From NCBI RefSeq assembly GCF_001806325.1, contig NZ_CP017580.1, forward strand, positions 3,472,001-3,536,000: a DNA stretch of 64,000 nt, given 5' to 3'. Every line of letters begins with the position of its first letter. Within the stretch, counting starts at the first letter, position 1. The notes under the pieces were generated by a model that had not been told where the DNA came from, ran no database searches, and saw only the letters and a program-made list of their open reading frames with translations. A program made the position numbers and the translations under genes. The stretch is from Curtobacterium sp. BH-2-1-1. Lineage in GTDB: Bacteria > Actinomycetota > Actinomycetes > Actinomycetales > Microbacteriaceae. Shown here one piece after another: positions 37,882 through 46,198 of the stretch.

Positions 37882-38334
37882 CTACGAGACCGCGGCCTGC
37901 GCCTGCACCTGCCGCTGCACCCGGCCCAGCATCCCGACCATGCCGCGGATCCGCAGCGGGCTGACCGCCTCGCTCAGCCCGATCGTCAGCGGGTAGTCAG
38001 CCGGCACGGCGAGCACCTGCTCGGCGGTCAGGCCGGACAGCCCCTGCGCGAGGATCGACGCGAAGCCCCGCGTGGTCGGTGCCTCGCGCGGCGCCGTGGC
38101 GTGCATCCGGACGATGCCGGGCGCGTCGCCGTCCGCACCCACGGTGACCGTGATGAAGACGGGGGACTGGCACTCCTCGACGCGCTCGAGCTCGTCCTCG
38201 TGCCCCTGCAGGCGCTCGGGAAGCGCCGGGAGCTCGTTCGAGAACTCGAGGAGCAGCTGCAGGCGGTCCTGCTGGGAGACTTCGAGGAAGTCGTCGCGGA
38301 TCTCGGCGAGGGACTGGGGGAGTGCGTCGGTCAT
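37882..38334 (-). CDS. sufE: SufE family sulfur-acceptor protein
   Basis: Accepts persulfide sulfur, normally from a cysteine desulfurase, for Fe-S cluster assembly or related sulfur transfer. The 150-aa protein has the SufE fold: [24 protein letters not shown], the active cysteine in [13 protein letters not shown] (Cys 55), [15 protein letters not shown] and [15 protein letters not shown] overlaps the stop of sseA by 4 bp, so the sulfurtransferase may be its sulfur donor. The pairing of a rhodanese with SufE is common in actinobacteria. Confidence 0.92.
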   Translation of the reverse strand: MTDALPQSLAEIRDDFLEVSQQDRLQLLLEFSNELPALPERLQGHEDELERVEECQSPVFITVTVGADGDAPGIVRMHATAPREAPTTRGFASILAQGLSGLTAEQVLAVPADYPLTIGLSEAVSPLRIRGMVGMLGRVQRQVQAQAAVS

Positions 38335-39236
38335 CGGTCGGTGATCGTACCCGGTTCGGTGCCGACGGTGATCGGGACGCGGACCGCGCTGCCCCACTCG
38401 GTCCACGAGCCGTCGTAGTTGCGGACGTTCTCGTACCCGAGCAGGTGCTGCAGGACGAACCAGGTGTGGCTCGACCGCTCGCCGATGCGGCAGTAGGCGA
38501 TGACCTCGTCCGCGTCGCCGATCCCGGCGCCGTCGCGGTAGATCGCGTCGAGCTCCTCGCGGGTCTTGAAGGTGCCGTCCGGTGCCGCGGCGGTGGCCCA
38601 CGGGATGTTCACGGCGGTGGGGACGTGGCCGGCGCGGAGGGCGCCCTCCTCCGGGTAGTCCGGCGCGGTGGTGCGGTCGCCGGCGTACTCCGGGGCGCTG
38701 CGGACGTCGATCAGCGGCTTGCCGAGGTGGGCGAGCACGTCGTCCTTGTACGCGCGGATCTCGGTGTCGATCCGGTCGACGACGGGGTACTCGACCGGCG
38801 TGACCACGGTCTGGTCGGTGGTGAGCGCGCGGTCCTCGGCGATCCACTTCGCTCGGCCGCCGTCGAGGAGACGGACGTCCTCGTGGCCGAACAGCGAGAA
38901 GACCCAGAGGGCGTAGGCGGCCCACCAGTTGTTCTTGTCGCCGTAGATCACCACGGTGGTCTCGCGGCCGATGCCCTTGCTGCCGAGCAGTTCGGCGAAG
39001 GCCTCGCCGTCGATGTAGTCGCGGAGCACCGGGTCGTTGAGGTCGGTGTGCCAGTCGATCTTCACGGCACCGGGGACGTGGCCCGTCTCGTAGAGCAGGA
39101 CGTCCTCGTCGGACTCGACGACGACCAGGTCCGGGGTGCCGGCGTCCAGGTGCTCCTGCAGCCACTCGGTGGAGACGAGCCGCTCCGGGTGGGCGTAGGC
39201 GGTGAACTTCTCGGACGTGTCGACCGGTGCGGTCAT
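38331..39236 (-). CDS. sseA: Thiosulfate / 3-mercaptopyruvate sulfurtransferase
   Basis: Two-domain rhodanese moving sulfane sulfur to acceptors such as cyanide or thioredoxin. The 301-aa protein has an inactive N-terminal rhodanese domain (residues 20-140, [17 protein letters not shown]) and a catalytic C-terminal domain with the persulfide cysteine in [16 protein letters not shown]. The loop CRIGERS is of thiosulfate sulfurtransferase type. ATG with GGAGGT ribosome-binding site. First gene of the sseA-sufE operon; its -10 box (TAGTCC) shares a TA with the divergent zapE promoter. Confidence 0.93.
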   Translation of the reverse strand: MTAPVDTSEKFTAYAHPERLVSTEWLQEHLDAGTPDLVVVESDEDVLLYETGHVPGAVKIDWHTDLNDPVLRDYIDGEAFAELLGSKGIGRETTVVIYGDKNNWWAAYALWVFSLFGHEDVRLLDGGRAKWIAEDRALTTDQTVVTPVEYPVVDRIDTEIRAYKDDVLAHLGKPLIDVRSAPEYAGDRTTAPDYPEEGALRAGHVPTAVNIPWATAAAPDGTFKTREELDAIYRDGAGIGDADEVIAYCRIGERSSHTWFVLQHLLGYENVRNYDGSWTEWGSAVRVPITVGTEPGTITDR

Positions 39237-39268
39237 GGTGGGCTACCTCCAGGTGGTCATCCGGCACC

Positions 39269-39278
39269 GGACTAGGAT
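39269..39278. promoter_or_regulatory. Divergent promoter with overlapping -10 boxes
   Basis: GGACTAGGAT reads TAGTCC on the minus strand (39269-39274, toward sseA, giving a leader of about 25 nt with GGAGGT) and TAGGAT on the plus strand (39273-39278, toward zapE). The TA is shared. Confidence 0.6.
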
Positions 39279-39373
39279 CGGTCGTCGGTGCCTGTGGGCA
39301 ACGGTACGCGGGCGTGCCGTGCTCCTGACGCAACGTGACACCCCACGACATGCTTCCCGAAGGACTGCCCCGA

Positions 39374-40393
39374 TTGTCAGCGAACACCGCGCCTGAACAC
39401 CTCGTCGACCGCGACCCGCAGGTGACCCCGCAGCAGATGGCTGCGTCGCTGGTCCCGCCGCCCCAGTTCGCCGATGCGTCGTTCGCCTCCTACCGGCCCG
39501 ACGCGGAGTACCCGTCGCAGGCGGCGGTCCGCGACGCGGTCGCGGCCTTCGTCGCCGCCGGTCCCGCCGACCAGCCTCGCCGGGGGCTGTTCGGTCGCCG
39601 GAAGCCCGCGGCGGAGTCGACCGTGAAGTCCGGCGTCTACCTCGACGGCGGGTTCGGCGTCGGGAAGACCCACCTGCTCGCCGCCGCCTACCACGCCGCG
39701 ACCGGTCGGAAGACGTTCGGCACCTTCATCGAGTACACGGCGCTCGTCGGGGCCCTCGGGTTCCAGGGCACCGTCGACTTGCTGCGCGGGACGGCGCTGG
39801 TGTGCATCGACGAGTTCGAGCTCGACGACCCCGGTGACACGATGGTGATGACGCGCCTCATCAAGGAGCTCACCGAGACGGGCACCCGGTTCGCCGCCAC
39901 CTCGAACACGCCGCCGGGCGCGCTCGGCGAGGGGCGCTTCGCGGCCCAGGACTTCCTGCGCGAGATCCAGGCGATGTCCGACCGGTTCGACACCATGCGC
40001 ATCGACGGGCTCGACTTCCGCCGGCGTGCGGTCGACGAGTCGGCAGGCGTGGTGGCCGACGTCGCCGCGGGACTCCCCGGCGGACGCGTCACGCTCGACG
40101 ACTTCCGGGCGGTGGTCGGGCACCTCGCGTCCGTGCACCCGTCGAAGTACGTCGCGATGGTCGAGGACCTCGACGCCGTCGGCCTCACCGACGTGCAGCC
40201 CTTCACCGACCAGACCGATGCACTCCGGTGGGTCGCGCTGGTGGACCGGCTCTACGACGCGCAGGTCCGGATCGTGGCCTCGGGCACCCCGCTCGACCAG
40301 GTGTACCCCGAGTCGATGCTCGACGGCGGGTACCGCAAGAAGTACCTGCGTGCGGCGAGCCGCGTCGTGGCGCTGACCCGCGCCGTGGACTGA
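39374..40393 (+). CDS. zapE: Cell division protein ZapE (AFG1-like ATPase)
   Basis: AAA+-type ATPase associated with the Z ring in other bacteria and with protein quality control in eukaryotic AFG1. The 339-aa product has the Walker A motif GGFGVGKTHLLAA, Walker B LVCIDEFELDD, a sensor-like ATSNTPPG and HPSKYVAMVEDLDAVGL near the C-terminus. Start uncertain: the TTG at 39374 has GAAGGA nine bases upstream and gives MSANTAPEHLVDRDPQ; an ATG at 39350 and a GTG at 39335 are in frame. Divergent from sseA with a shared promoter core. Confidence 0.9.
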   Translation: MSANTAPEHLVDRDPQVTPQQMAASLVPPPQFADASFASYRPDAEYPSQAAVRDAVAAFVAAGPADQPRRGLFGRRKPAAESTVKSGVYLDGGFGVGKTHLLAAAYHAATGRKTFGTFIEYTALVGALGFQGTVDLLRGTALVCIDEFELDDPGDTMVMTRLIKELTETGTRFAATSNTPPGALGEGRFAAQDFLREIQAMSDRFDTMRIDGLDFRRRAVDESAGVVADVAAGLPGGRVTLDDFRAVVGHLASVHPSKYVAMVEDLDAVGLTDVQPFTDQTDALRWVALVDRLYDAQVRIVASGTPLDQVYPESMLDGGYRKKYLRAASRVVALTRAVD

Positions 40394-40558
40394 GCCGCCT
40401 GCCGGTCGAGACCGGGCGCTGCCCCGCTGCGCCGCGCCTCCAGGCCCCGTTCCGCGACGGCTGTCGGACACCGTCCGGACGGACCGGGAGAACTCGTGGC
40501 CCCCGTCCAGGGGACTGCCCGGGGGACGAAACACGACGTTTACACACCGGGCCGTCGC

Positions 40559-40596
40559 GTTACATCCGCGAAACACTTCGTGCTCCCTCGTGAAAC
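40559..40596 (+). promoter_or_regulatory. GlnR-type operator of amtB
   Basis: GTTAC-N6-GAAAC (40559-40574) matches the GlnR consensus exactly. A second GAAAC lies 22 bp downstream (40592-40596), with a degenerate left half. The layout copies the glnA operator at 1545-1582. Confidence 0.78.
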
Positions 40597-40606
40597 CTCG
40601 CCTCGC

Positions 40607-40612
40607 CAGACT
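40607..40612 (+). promoter_or_regulatory. -10 box (CAGACT) of amtB
   Basis: Ten bases separate CAGACT from the last GAAAC, exactly as at glnA. The implied leader is about 46 nt. Confidence 0.55.
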
Positions 40613-40665
40613 CGGTGACACCCGACGCGGACCAAGAGCCGCTGGTGCAATCGAGAGGTGAACAG

Positions 40666-41940
40666 ATGCTTGATCAGGGCAACACGACGTTCGTGTTGGT
40701 CATGGCGGCGCTGGTGTTGTTCATGACACCCGGCCTGGCCTTCTTCTACGGCGGTCTGGTGAAGGCCAAGTCCGTCATCAGCATGATGATGATGTCCTTC
40801 GGGGCGATCGCGCTCGTGAGCGTCCTCTGGGTCGTCTACGGCTACGCCATCGCCTTCGCGAACCACGGTGACGGCACGGCGGTGTCCGGTGTCGTCGGCT
40901 TCTTCAGCATCGACTGGAACCAGATCGGCCTCGGGCAGGCGTTCGAGGAGGCCAAGGCCTCGACGATCAACGCCGCGTACCCCTCGATGGCGTTCGTCGG
41001 CTTCCAGGCGACCTTCGCGATCATCACGGTTGCGCTCATCTCCGGTGCGATCGCCGACCGTGCCAAGTTCGGCGCGTGGATGGTCTTCGCCGGCGTCTGG
41101 GTCACGGTCGTCTACTTCCCGGTCGCCTCGTGGGTCTTCAACCTCACGTCCGGCTGGGCGGCGACCTGGGGCGTCATCGACTTCGCCGGTGGCACCGCGG
41201 TCCACATCAACGCCGGTGCCGCGGGTCTCGCGCTGGCGATCGTCCTCGGCAAGCGCGTCGGCTTCGCCAAGGGCGCGCACAAGCCGCACAACCCGCCCTT
41301 CGTGCTCCTCGGTGCCGCGATCCTGTGGTTCGGCTGGTTCGGCTTCAACGCCGGTTCCGAGGGTGCCGCGGACGGCATCGCCGCGATCGCCTGGGTCAAC
41401 ACCCTCGCCGCCCCGGCCGCCGCGATCCTCGGTTGGCTGCTCGTCGAGAAGCTCAAGGACGGCAAGGCCACCTCGATCGGTGCCGCGTCGGGCGCCGTCA
41501 CCGGCCTCGTCGCCATCACCCCGGCGTGCGCCGCGCTCACCCCGGGCTGGGGCATCCTGCTCGGCTTCCTCGCGGGCATCATCTGCTGCTTCGCGATCGA
41601 CTGGAAGTACCGTCTCGGCTTCGACGACTCGCTCGACGTCGTCGGCGTGCACCTGGTCGGCGGCATCGTCGGCACGCTGTACCTCGGCTTCTTCGCCAAC
41701 GACACCGGCCTGATCTACTCGGGCTCGTTCACGCAGCTCGGCAAGCAGGCCGCCGCTGCCGGCGTGGTCGGTCTCTACTCGTTCATCCTCGCCTTCGTCA
41801 TCGGCTGGATCATCGAGAAGACGATGGGCTTCCGTGTGAAGACCGAGGACGAGGTCGCCGGCATCGACACCGCGGTCCACGGCGAAGAGGGCTACGTCCT
41901 CTACGAGGAGCGCGACGAGACCCCGGTCTCCGTCCGGTAG
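40666..41940 (+). CDS. amtB: Ammonium transporter (Amt family)
   Basis: Trimeric inner-membrane ammonium channel. The 424-aa protein has eleven hydrophobic segments, FMTPGLAFFYGGLVKAKS in the first helix pair, the pore histidines in GGTAVHINAGAAG and DVVGVHLVGGIVG, and a short charged C-terminal tail (RVKTEDEVAGIDTAVHGEEGY) of the kind that contacts PII proteins. No glnK follows; instead a terminator lies 18 bp downstream. ATG with AGAGGTGA ribosome-binding site. The GlnR-type operator upstream predicts induction in nitrogen limitation together with glnA. Confidence 0.96.
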   Translation: MLDQGNTTFVLVMAALVLFMTPGLAFFYGGLVKAKSVISMMMMSFGAIALVSVLWVVYGYAIAFANHGDGTAVSGVVGFFSIDWNQIGLGQAFEEAKASTINAAYPSMAFVGFQATFAIITVALISGAIADRAKFGAWMVFAGVWVTVVYFPVASWVFNLTSGWAATWGVIDFAGGTAVHINAGAAGLALAIVLGKRVGFAKGAHKPHNPPFVLLGAAILWFGWFGFNAGSEGAADGIAAIAWVNTLAAPAAAILGWLLVEKLKDGKATSIGAASGAVTGLVAITPACAALTPGWGILLGFLAGIICCFAIDWKYRLGFDDSLDVVGVHLVGGIVGTLYLGFFANDTGLIYSGSFTQLGKQAAAAGVVGLYSFILAFVIGWIIEKTMGFRVKTEDEVAGIDTAVHGEEGYVLYEERDETPVSVR

Positions 41941-41957
41941 TTCGCTGCCACACCGTC

Positions 41958-41997
41958 ACGACGGGCCCCGCGCACACAGCAGCGCGGGGCCCGTCGT
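41958..41997 (+). terminator. Terminator hairpin after amtB
   Basis: 16-bp perfect stem (ACGACGGGCCCCGCGC and complement) with an 8-base loop, 18 bp after the amtB stop. Confidence 0.85.
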
Positions 41998-42073
41998 CGT
42001 GTGCGGGGCGCGGGGCGCGGCGCGCGCGGCGCGCGGCGGGCGCGTGGCGCGCGCCGGTGGTGCGGGGCGGGTT

Positions 42074-42135
42074 CGCACAACGGAAGTCACCCAGAACCGC
42101 GCGATCGCGTGGTTCGGGGTGACTTTGGTTGTGCG
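42074..42135. repeat. 25-bp hairpin with GCGATCGC loop
   Basis: Arms 42074-42098 and 42111-42135 (CGCACAAC... / ...GTTGTGCG, with GAACC / GGTTC at the loop side) pair with two mismatches. The loop contains the palindrome GCGATCGC. The right arm resembles 30706-30730, so these are related modular palindromes. Confidence 0.7.
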
Positions 42136-42242
42136 GCGCGGCAGGCGCCCGGCCGGCGGGGCTCGCGGCGCGGCAGGCGCCCGGGCACGCGGCACGACGG
42201 CGAGCGCGCGGCCGGCGGACGCGCCCGGCGCCCCGCGTCCGG

Positions 42243-42248
42243 CAGAGT
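42243..42248 (+). promoter_or_regulatory. Putative -10 box (CAGAGT)
   Basis: CAGAGT, six bases (GGAACC), then the ATG at 42255. C in place of the first T, as at amtB. Confidence 0.45.
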
Positions 42249-42254
42249 GGAACC

Positions 42255-42911
42255 ATGACGACGACGTCGAACACGCTCACGAACCTCCGCGAGGTCGGGG
42301 GACCCGGCCTCCAGCACGGCCGCCGGCGCACGGTGTACCGGGCGAACACCGACCCGGTCGCTCCCGCCGCGTACCCGGCGGCCCTCGCCGCCGTGGTCGA
42401 CCTGCGCCGCGTGGACGAGACGGACGCGGTACCGCACCCGCTCGCCGCCACGCCCGCCTACCGCTCCGTGCCGCTCTTCGACCCGGCCTCGGCGATCGAG
42501 TCCGCCGCCGAGGCCGTCCACCTCGAGGATCAGTACACCGACTGGCTCGATCGGCACCGCTCCGGCATCGCCGCGGCACTGCGGACGATCGCCACCGCGG
42601 ACGGCGACGTGCTCGTCTGCTGCGCCGCCGGCAAGGACCGGACAGGTATCGTGAGCGCGCTGCTCGCCCGGCACTGGGGTGCCGATGTCGAAGCCGTCGG
42701 TGCGGACTACGCGGCCAGCGCAGCCGGGCTCGTCGAGCGGTTCGCCGCCGAGCGCGCCGCCAGCACGGACCCCGTGGCGACGGCGATCGGCCACCGCTGC
42801 GTGCCGGAGATCATGACGACGGTCATCGAGCGCGTCGAGCGGCGGTGGGGCTCGGTGGACGGGTACCTCCGCAGCATCGGGCTGCGGGACGACGAGATCG
42901 CCGCGCTCTGA
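42255..42911 (+). CDS. Tyrosine/dual-specificity-type protein phosphatase
   Basis: A 218-aa cysteine phosphatase of the tyrosine phosphatase family found in many actinobacteria (PTP-like, Y_phosphatase3 type). N-terminal NLREVGGPGLQHGRRRTVYRA and VVDLRRVDET are typical, the P-loop is VCCAAGKDRTGI (catalytic Cys 123, Arg 129), and a helical C-terminus (SVDGYLRSIGLRDDEIAAL) ends it. The usual HCxxGKDR is CCAAGKDR here: the residue before the nucleophile is Cys 122 and not His. No signal peptide. Substrates could be phosphoprotein or phosphoinositide-like; not decidable. Leaderless ATG after CAGAGT. Confidence 0.88.
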   Translation: MTTTSNTLTNLREVGGPGLQHGRRRTVYRANTDPVAPAAYPAALAAVVDLRRVDETDAVPHPLAATPAYRSVPLFDPASAIESAAEAVHLEDQYTDWLDRHRSGIAAALRTIATADGDVLVCCAAGKDRTGIVSALLARHWGADVEAVGADYAASAAGLVERFAAERAASTDPVATAIGHRCVPEIMTTVIERVERRWGSVDGYLRSIGLRDDEIAAL

Positions 42912-42958
42912 CCGGTGGCTGCGCGCGCGACGCGGGTCCGGCTCTGGACGTGCGGACG

Positions 42959-43003
42959 GACGGGAGGCGCGGTGCGGGTCGGACCCGCACCGCGCCTCCC
43001 GTC
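42959..43003. terminator. Hairpin family copy
   Basis: GGACGGGAGGCGCGGTGCGGGTC and its complement around one base; 22-bp stem between the convergent phosphatase and aldo/keto reductase genes. Confidence 0.85.
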
Positions 43004-43038
43004 ATGGGTCGCGTCAGCGACGTGGTGGCGTCAGCGCG

Positions 43039-44010
43039 TCACCAGGCGTAGTCCTCCGGCGAGGTCTTGTGCCCCGGGAAGATCTCGTCGAGCCGGTCGA
43101 GCGCACGCTGGTCGAGGCGGATGTCGACGGCGCGGACCGCGGACTCCCACTGCTCCATGGTGCGCGGGCCGGTGATCGGTGCCGTGACGCCGGGCTGGTG
43201 CAGGAGCCACGACAGGGCGAGCTCGCCCGGGGTGTGCCCGAGCTCCTTCGCGAACGACTCGTAGGCGGTGAGCTGGTCGCGGTGGCCCTCGACGTACTCG
43301 GCACTGCGGCCCGAGAGGCGTCGCGAGCCGTTCTCGGTCTTCTCGATGACGCCACCGAGGAGGCCGCCCTGCAGCGGCGACCACGGGATCACGCCGAGGC
43401 CGTACTCACGGGCGGCCGGGAGGGCCTCGCGCTCGATGTCGCGCACGACGAGGTTGTAGATCGACTGCTCGCTGACGAGGCCGAGGGTGTTCCGGCGCGC
43501 GGCGGCCTCCTGGGCCTGGGCGATGTGCCACCCGGCGAAGTTCGACGAGCCGACGTAGAGCACCTTGCCCTGCTGCACGGAGACGTCGATCGCCTGCCAG
43601 ATCTCGTCCCACGGGGTCGCGCGGTCGACGTGGTGGAACTGGTAGAGGTCGATGTGGTCCGTCTGGAGGCGCTGCAGGCTCGCGTCGAGGGCCTGGCGGA
43701 TGTTGTACGCGCTGAGCTTCCCGCCGTTCGGCCAGTCGATCATGTCGCCGTAGACCTTCGTCGCGAGGACGGTCTTCTCACGCCGCCCGCCCCCCTCGGC
43801 GAACCAGCGGCCGATGATCTCCTCGGTGGCGCCCTTGCCCACCGAGCCGCCGTAGCCGTTGGCGGTGTCGAAGAAGTTGACGCCGAGCTCGTGGGCCCGG
43901 TCCATGATGGCGTGCGAGTCGTCCTCGCTGGTCTCGGGGCCGAAGTTCATGGTCCCGAGCACGGCTCGTGAGACCGACAACCCTGTGCGGCCGAGGTGTG
44001 TGTAGTCCAT
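43039..44010 (-). CDS. Aldo/keto reductase
   Basis: NADPH-dependent oxidoreductase of the AKR superfamily. The 323-aa (beta/alpha)8 barrel has FFDTANGYG (catalytic Asp and Tyr), VLATKVYG (catalytic Lys), LYQFHHVD (catalytic His), and a cofactor segment PITGPRTMEQWESAV near the C-terminus. Closest in layout to YajO/YhdN-type AKRs; the substrate is unknown. ATG six bases after TAGACC on the minus strand, so probably leaderless. Divergent from the FabH-like gene. Confidence 0.93.
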   Translation of the reverse strand: MDYTHLGRTGLSVSRAVLGTMNFGPETSEDDSHAIMDRAHELGVNFFDTANGYGGSVGKGATEEIIGRWFAEGGGRREKTVLATKVYGDMIDWPNGGKLSAYNIRQALDASLQRLQTDHIDLYQFHHVDRATPWDEIWQAIDVSVQQGKVLYVGSSNFAGWHIAQAQEAAARRNTLGLVSEQSIYNLVVRDIEREALPAAREYGLGVIPWSPLQGGLLGGVIEKTENGSRRLSGRSAEYVEGHRDQLTAYESFAKELGHTPGELALSWLLHQPGVTAPITGPRTMEQWESAVRAVDIRLDQRALDRLDEIFPGHKTSPEDYAW

Positions 44011-44016
44011 GGTCCA

Positions 44017-44022
44017 GGTCTA
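44017..44022 (-). promoter_or_regulatory. -10 box (TAGACC) of the aldo/keto reductase
   Basis: Minus-strand TAGACC, then TGGACC, then ATG at 44010. Confidence 0.5.
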
Positions 44023-44116
44023 CGCGGTCCCGGTCTCCGCAGGCAGGCCCTGTGGGTACCCGCCTCGGAGGGTGCGCTCCATGCCGCGCCGGGCATGAGC
44101 GGGTCGGGCAGGGGAG

Positions 44117-44122
44117 TAGCGT
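44117..44122 (+). promoter_or_regulatory. -10 box (TAGCGT) of the FabH-like gene
   Basis: TAGCGT, eight bases, then the GTG at 44131. Confidence 0.5.
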
Positions 44123-44130
44123 GCGGTCTC

Positions 44131-45099
44131 GTGAACACCCCAGCACTCCGTGGCAGCCGGATCCTCGGGTTCGGCCACCACCAGCCCGCACGCGTCCTGA
44201 CCAACGACGAGCTCTCGACCATGGTCGACACGAACGACGAGTGGATCCGCACGAGGACCGGGATCGAGACCCGGCACATCGCCGGACCGTCGGACACCGT
44301 GACCTCCATGGCGATCGAGGCAGCGCGGAACGCCCTCGCCGACGCCGGCATCGCGCCCTCCGACGTCGGACTGGTCATCGTCGCGTCCACCACCCACCGC
44401 GACCGGGCGCCCTACACCGCCGGCCGGGTCGCCGCGGCGCTCGGCCTGTCGCCCGCCGCCGCACCCATCGACATCAACACCGCCTGCAGCGGCTTCGAGT
44501 ACGGCGTCGCGCTGGCCGACCAGGCGATCCGGGTCGGGTCGACGGACATCGCGGTCGTCGTCGGCTCGGAGGTGCTGTCCGGCATCGTCGACTGGACCGA
44601 CCGATCCACGTGCGTGCTCGTCGGGGATGGCGCCGGCGCCGCCGTGCTCGGCGTGTCCGACGAGGCCCAGATCGGCCCGGTGTCGTGGGGGAGCGTGCCG
44701 CACCTCGAGGAGGCCGTGCTCGTCTCCGGCGACCCCGAGCGCTTCAGCCAGGAGGGTCGCTCCATCTACCGCTGGGCCATCACCGAGGCCGCCGACCACG
44801 CCCGGGCAGCCGTCGCCGCTGCGGGGCTCACGATGGACGACATCGGGGTGTTCGCGTTCCACCAGGCGAACCTGCGGATCATCGAGCCGCTCGTGCACGC
44901 CCTCGGCGGGGAGTCGAAGTTCGTGGTGCGGGACGTCGTCGAGTCGGGGAACACGTCGGCGGCGAGCGTGCCGCTCGGGCTGTCGAAGGCGTGGGCCCGG
45001 GGGGACCTCCCCGAGGGGGTGCCGGCGCTGCTCTTCGGGTTCGGCGGTGGGTTCGCGCACGCTGGGCAGGTGGTGACGACGCCGGTGCGGGGGCGCTGA
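44131..45099 (+). CDS. Stand-alone 3-oxoacyl-ACP synthase III (FabH-like)
   Basis: Thiolase-fold condensing enzyme of the KAS III group. The 322-aa protein has the triad Cys in NTACSGFEYG, His in FAFHQANLRI and Asn in ESGNTSAASVP, plus EWIRTRTGIETRHIA and GDGAGAAVLG. It is not next to fabD, acpP or fabF, which normally surround the fatty-acid-initiating FabH in actinobacteria, so it is likely a second FabH with another starter or a secondary role. GTG start, leaderless geometry. A family hairpin follows. Confidence 0.9.
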   Translation: MNTPALRGSRILGFGHHQPARVLTNDELSTMVDTNDEWIRTRTGIETRHIAGPSDTVTSMAIEAARNALADAGIAPSDVGLVIVASTTHRDRAPYTAGRVAAALGLSPAAAPIDINTACSGFEYGVALADQAIRVGSTDIAVVVGSEVLSGIVDWTDRSTCVLVGDGAGAAVLGVSDEAQIGPVSWGSVPHLEEAVLVSGDPERFSQEGRSIYRWAITEAADHARAAVAAAGLTMDDIGVFAFHQANLRIIEPLVHALGGESKFVVRDVVESGNTSAASVPLGLSKAWARGDLPEGVPALLFGFGGGFAHAGQVVTTPVRGR

Positions 45100-45115
45100 G
45101 GCGGGCCCGCGTCGG

Positions 45116-45163
45116 GACGGACGGGAGGCGCGGTGCCGGCTGGCACCGCGCCTCCCGTCCGTC
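45116..45163. terminator. Hairpin family copy after the FabH-like gene
   Basis: Palindrome centred on CCGGCTGG (one G-T pair near the centre), with the standard GGACGGGAGGCGCGGTGCC arms. Confidence 0.85.
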
Positions 45164-45167
45164 TGTC

Positions 45168-45259
45168 GGTTGCGTCCGGCCGGTCGGCGGTTGCGTCCGA
45201 TCGCTGGTTTGCGTCCGGCTGGTGGTTCGCGTCCGGTCGGTGGTTTGCGTCCGGCCGGT
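45168..45259. repeat. Tandem repeat, about five units of 17-21 bp
   Basis: Imperfect head-to-tail copies of GGTTTGCGTCCGGCCGGT (variants GGTTGCGTCCG, GGTTCGCGTCCGG) fill the gap between the hairpin at 45116 and the 3' end of the next gene. On the minus strand it lies directly after that gene's stop codon. Confidence 0.75.
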
Positions 45260-45270
45260 GGGTGCGACCG

Positions 45271-46191
45271 TCAGTCGCCGGTGCGGTCCGGGGTGTCGGC
45301 CCAGAGGTCCTCGCGGCCCTTCCGACGACCGATCGCCCGCCGTTCCTTCGGCGCCTTGGCCTGCTTGGGCTTCTTCGGCGCCTTCGAGTCCTTCGTCGAC
45401 TTCGGTTCCTTCGCCGACTTCGGTTCCAGCACGATCGGGAACTGCGCCGGGGGCAGCCCGAACCCCGTCCGCGAGGCCTGGATCACCTTCCGCCCGAGCG
45501 CGTGGTTCCCGAGGCCACCGACCGCCGCGCCGATCCCGAACGGGAGGGCCCGACCGACGATCGTCGTGCCCTGCCGTGCGGCGAAGCGCTTGATGAACTG
45601 GTCGCGCACCTGTCCGCCGATGCCGTTCACGACCTGCTTCGGGAGGGACGACGTCACCATCTCGCCCCAGAACGCGGTGCGGACCTGTCCACCGGCGATC
45701 TGGCCCGCGAGCTGGTTGATGAGCTGGGTGCCCGGCGAACCGAGGATCATCGCCATCACGAGCATGCGTGCGCGCTCGGGGTCGTCGAGCGCGATGCCGT
45801 GCACCTCGGTCACGGACTGCGCGAACAGAGCCGTGGTCTCGAGGAAGCCGACGGTCTCGGCGCCGCTCAACCCGAGGGCCGCCGCCATGCCGACGCCCGG
45901 GATCACCGCGCTCGCGCCGACGGCTGCACCGCCCGTGGTCACCGCCGCGAGGTACTGCCGCTCGAGGATCTGGATGATCTCGGCCGGGGTCGAGTCGGGG
46001 TGCCGACGGCGGAGTGCCCGCACGTGGGCCACCACGACGGGGCGTTGCACGCTCAGCACCCGGTCGAGCATCTTCACCCAGCCGGCCGGCTGGGTCTGCT
46101 CGGGGGTGCGCGCGTTCGGGTCGGTGGGGGTGGAGGCCACAGGCGCTGCCAGCAAGGGCACGATCGCCTGGTCCTTCTGCTCTCGGGCCAT
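45271..46191 (-). CDS. Hypothetical membrane-associated protein with Lys-rich tail
   Basis: A 306-aa protein of unrecognised family. Residues about 85-110 (Gly/Ala-rich, AVGASAVIPGVGMAAALGL) and 210-235 (GRALPFGIGAAVGGLGNHALG) are small-residue hydrophobic segments that could insert into a membrane. Between them is a helical region with HPDSTPAEIIQILERQYLAAV and LINQLAGQIAGGQV. The C-terminus (from about residue 255) is a disordered Lys/Ser/Pro tail (KSAKEPKSTKDSKAPKKPKQ). A remote similarity to EcsC-type proteins is possible but not demonstrable. ATG seven bases after TACCGT on the minus strand. Confidence 0.78.
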   Translation of the reverse strand: MAREQKDQAIVPLLAAPVASTPTDPNARTPEQTQPAGWVKMLDRVLSVQRPVVVAHVRALRRRHPDSTPAEIIQILERQYLAAVTTGGAAVGASAVIPGVGMAAALGLSGAETVGFLETTALFAQSVTEVHGIALDDPERARMLVMAMILGSPGTQLINQLAGQIAGGQVRTAFWGEMVTSSLPKQVVNGIGGQVRDQFIKRFAARQGTTIVGRALPFGIGAAVGGLGNHALGRKVIQASRTGFGLPPAQFPIVLEPKSAKEPKSTKDSKAPKKPKQAKAPKERRAIGRRKGREDLWADTPDRTGD

Positions 46192-46198
46192 GGGGACG

